A DNA stretch of 64,000 bases from G965226155 sp965226155 (GTDB lineage: Bacteria > Pseudomonadota > Gammaproteobacteria > Eutrophobiales > Eutrophobiaceae). Made by a program: the position numbers and the translations under genes. The first letter of the stretch is position 1; each line of letters begins with the position of its first letter. A model generated the notes under the pieces. That model worked only from the letters and a program-made list of their open reading frames with translations, was not told the DNA's origin and did not search any database. The DNA lies in the NCBI GenBank assembly GCA_965226155.1, contig OZ245331.1, positions 2,170,001 to 2,234,000 on the forward strand, written 5' to 3'. Shown here piece by piece: positions 62,365-64,000 of this stretch.

Positions 62365-64000
62365 TCAAGCTACTGCCTTTTTAGCGGCCTCCAGCTGCGT
62401 CTGCAACTTGTTTATTTCCTTATTCAGCTCGTCCGGTAAACGGTTGCCGAATTTCTCGTAATAGTCTTTGATCATCGGGATCTCTTGAAGCCAACCATCT
62501 ATCTCTACGCGCAGGAGGTTCGCGATGGCGGATTCATCTAGCTCCATTCCGTCAAAATCAATCGCGTCGAGCGTGGGCAGGTTACCTATGGGAGTTTCGA
62601 TTGCAGTGCCGGTACCCGTACAGCGTTCAAACACCCACTTTAGTACACGGCTATTTTCACCGAAGCCTGGCCACATAAATTTACCATCACTGTTCTTGCG
62701 GAACCAGTTGACGTAAAAGATCTTGGGTAGCTTTGCACCAGGTTCCTTTCCTATATTGATCCAGTGCTGCCAGTAGCTTGCCATGTTGTAACCGCAGAAT
62801 GGCAGCATAGCCATAGGGTCACGTCTTAGTTCACCAATTTTGCCGGCTGCTGCAGCCGTCTTTTCAGATGAAACGATTGAGCCAAAAAATGTTCCCTGAA
62901 CCCAGTCGTTTGCCTCGTTGACCAGTGGTACTACGGTGGCCCTTCTACCGCCAAATAGAATGGCACTGATAGGTACACCTTTAAGATCTTCCCACTCATC
63001 TGCAATAACCGGGCACTGACGTGCGGGAACAGTGAAACGGGCATTGGGATGAGCAGCATGTGTACTGAATTCCGGTGACCAGTCATCGCCTTTCCAGTCG
63101 ATTAGGTGCGAGGGAGGATTCTCTGTCATCCCTTCCCACCACACGTCACCGTCATCGGTTTCAGCGACATTGGTAAAGATGCAATTGCCTGCAGCTAAGC
63201 TATCCATAGCATTGATATTTGATTCATGGCTGGTACCTGGTGCGACGCCAAAGAAGCCAGCTTCCGGATTGATAGCATAAAGCTGTCCGTCTTCACCGAA
63301 TTTCATCCAGCAGATATCATCACCGATAGTTTCAACTTTCCATCCGGGCATTGTTGGTTTTAACATTGCCAGATTAGTCTTGCCGCATGCGCTGGGGAAT
63401 GCGCCGGTAATATATTTGACAGTCCTATCCGGGCTCGTGATCTTCAATATCAACATGTGCTCGGCCAACCAGCCTTCATCTCTCGCCATACTCGAAGCAA
63501 TACGCAAAGCTAAGCATTTTTTGCCCAGCAGCGCATTCCCGCCATAGCCTGAACCGAAAGACCATATCTCGCGGGTTTCAGGATAGTGGACGATATAAAG
63601 GTTATCTGGATTACAGGGCCAAGGGACATCCGGCTCGCCATCAACAAGTGGTTTGCCTACCGAATGGATACACGGGATGAAATACCCGTCTTCGCCTAGG
63701 AATTCCAGTACTGGTTTCCCTACACGGGCCATAATATGCATGTTGGTTACAACATAAGGAGAATCTGTCAATTCCACACCGACTTGGGCTATCGGAGACC
63801 CGATTGGACCCATGCTGAAAGGAATCACGTACAGGGTACGCCCACGCATACAACCCTTGTATAGGTCAGAGAGGGTTGAGCGCATTTTTATTGGGGCCAT
63901 CCAATTATTAGTTGGTCCAGCGTCCTCTTCCTTCGGAGAACAGATAAACGTCCTATTTTCAACCCGGGCTACGTCCGCCGGGTCAGACCTGACCAGGTAA
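62365..64000 (-). CDS. pckG: Phosphoenolpyruvate carboxykinase (GTP), 5' part outside the window
   Basis: Open frame to the window edge. The missing N-terminus is shown by ARVENRTFICSPKEEDAGPT, which precedes the Met at 63900. P-loop FPSACGKTN, GGRRATVVPLV and NWFRKNSDGKFMWPGFGE are typical of the GTP class rather than the ATP class. It makes PEP from oxaloacetate with GTP. Convergent with pgi, 20 bases apart. Confidence 0.95.
   Translation of the reverse strand, partial: YLVRSDPADVARVENRTFICSPKEEDAGPTNNWMAPIKMRSTLSDLYKGCMRGRTLYVIPFSMGPIGSPIAQVGVELTDSPYVVTNMHIMARVGKPVLEFLGEDGYFIPCIHSVGKPLVDGEPDVPWPCNPDNLYIVHYPETREIWSFGSGYGGNALLGKKCLALRIASSMARDEGWLAEHMLILKITSPDRTVKYITGAFPSACGKTNLAMLKPTMPGWKVETIGDDICWMKFGEDGQLYAINPEAGFFGVAPGTSHESNINAMDSLAAGNCIFTNVAETDDGDVWWEGMTENPPSHLIDWKGDDWSPEFSTHAAHPNARFTVPARQCPVIADEWEDLKGVPISAILFGGRRATVVPLVNEANDWVQGTFFGSIVSSEKTAAAAGKIGELRRDPMAMLPFCGYNMASYWQHWINIGKEPGAKLPKIFYVNWFRKNSDGKFMWPGFGENSRVLKWVFERCTGTGTAIETPIGNLPTLDAIDFDGMELDESAIANLLRVEIDGWLQEIPMIKDYYEKFGNRLPDELNKEINKLQTQLEAAKKAVA

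Noticed and set aside
1..64000. CRISPR array, rRNA or replication origin
   Set aside because: No regularly spaced identical repeats, no rRNA-like sequence and no DnaA-box cluster were noticed.

Overview
The window is AT-rich bacterial chromosome from a gammaproteobacterium. This rests on the neighbourhoods birA-coaX-SPOR, yicC/rph-rdgB-hemW, gmk-rpoZ-spoT-ridA-recG, rplM-rpsI, hflK-hflC, Coq7 and UbiA ubiquinone genes, and a zapE AFG1-type ATPase. A CbbY-like phosphatase and a GTP-type PEP carboxykinase hint at an autotrophic or C1/sulfur-type metabolism, but no carbon-fixation gene lies here. The genus cannot be named.

Layout: (a) 1-9.4 kb holds a lipoprotein aminopeptidase (partial), a von Willebrand A gene broken by an in-frame TGA, an FHA protein, birA, coaX, a SPOR gene broken by a TAA, a TPR protein and an L,D-transpeptidase sharing the same C-terminal domain, an M14 peptidase, and ubiA. 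(b) 9.5-18.7 kb is intact housekeeping: recG, ridA, spoT, rpoZ, gmk, yicC, rph, rdgB, hemW. (c) 18.7-35.8 kb is an accessory belt rich in damage. It carries two IS30-family copies, a phage terminase fragment, an attC-like site, and many small genes with single-base lesions: glycine-zipper lipoprotein, DoxX, DUF6632, a catalase-like protein, DUF899, a Vps62-related protein and a CHxNV-type fragment. Intact genes here include nucleoside phosphorylase, DUF502, TlpA-like, TolB/TPR, a secreted Rossmann protein, a metallo-beta-lactamase-fold enzyme, a GST and DUF4197. (d) 35.8-43.3 kb has hflKC, a TonB receptor with a small His/Cys protein, paired palindromic repeats, tRNA-Gln, rpsI-rplM and coq7. 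(e) 43.3-64 kb has pit with DUF47, sigma32-driven hsp20 followed by degQ, cbbY-like, rmuC, zapE, a sulfite/nitrite reductase with DUF934, pyk, an MFS transporter, ssb, uvrA, a PfkB kinase, pgi and partial pckG.

The main observations are these. Lesions cluster in accessory genes and leave roughly 40 kb of core genes clean, which points to real gene decay rather than sequencing error. The IS30 insertion into a DUF6632 gene can be resolved to the base, with a GTC target duplication. A doublet palindromic repeat recurs around the TonB locus. The hsp20 gene has a near-ideal sigma32 promoter, and a strong terminator separates it from degQ. A cell-wall module pairs an L,D-transpeptidase with a TPR protein carrying the same C-terminal domain.
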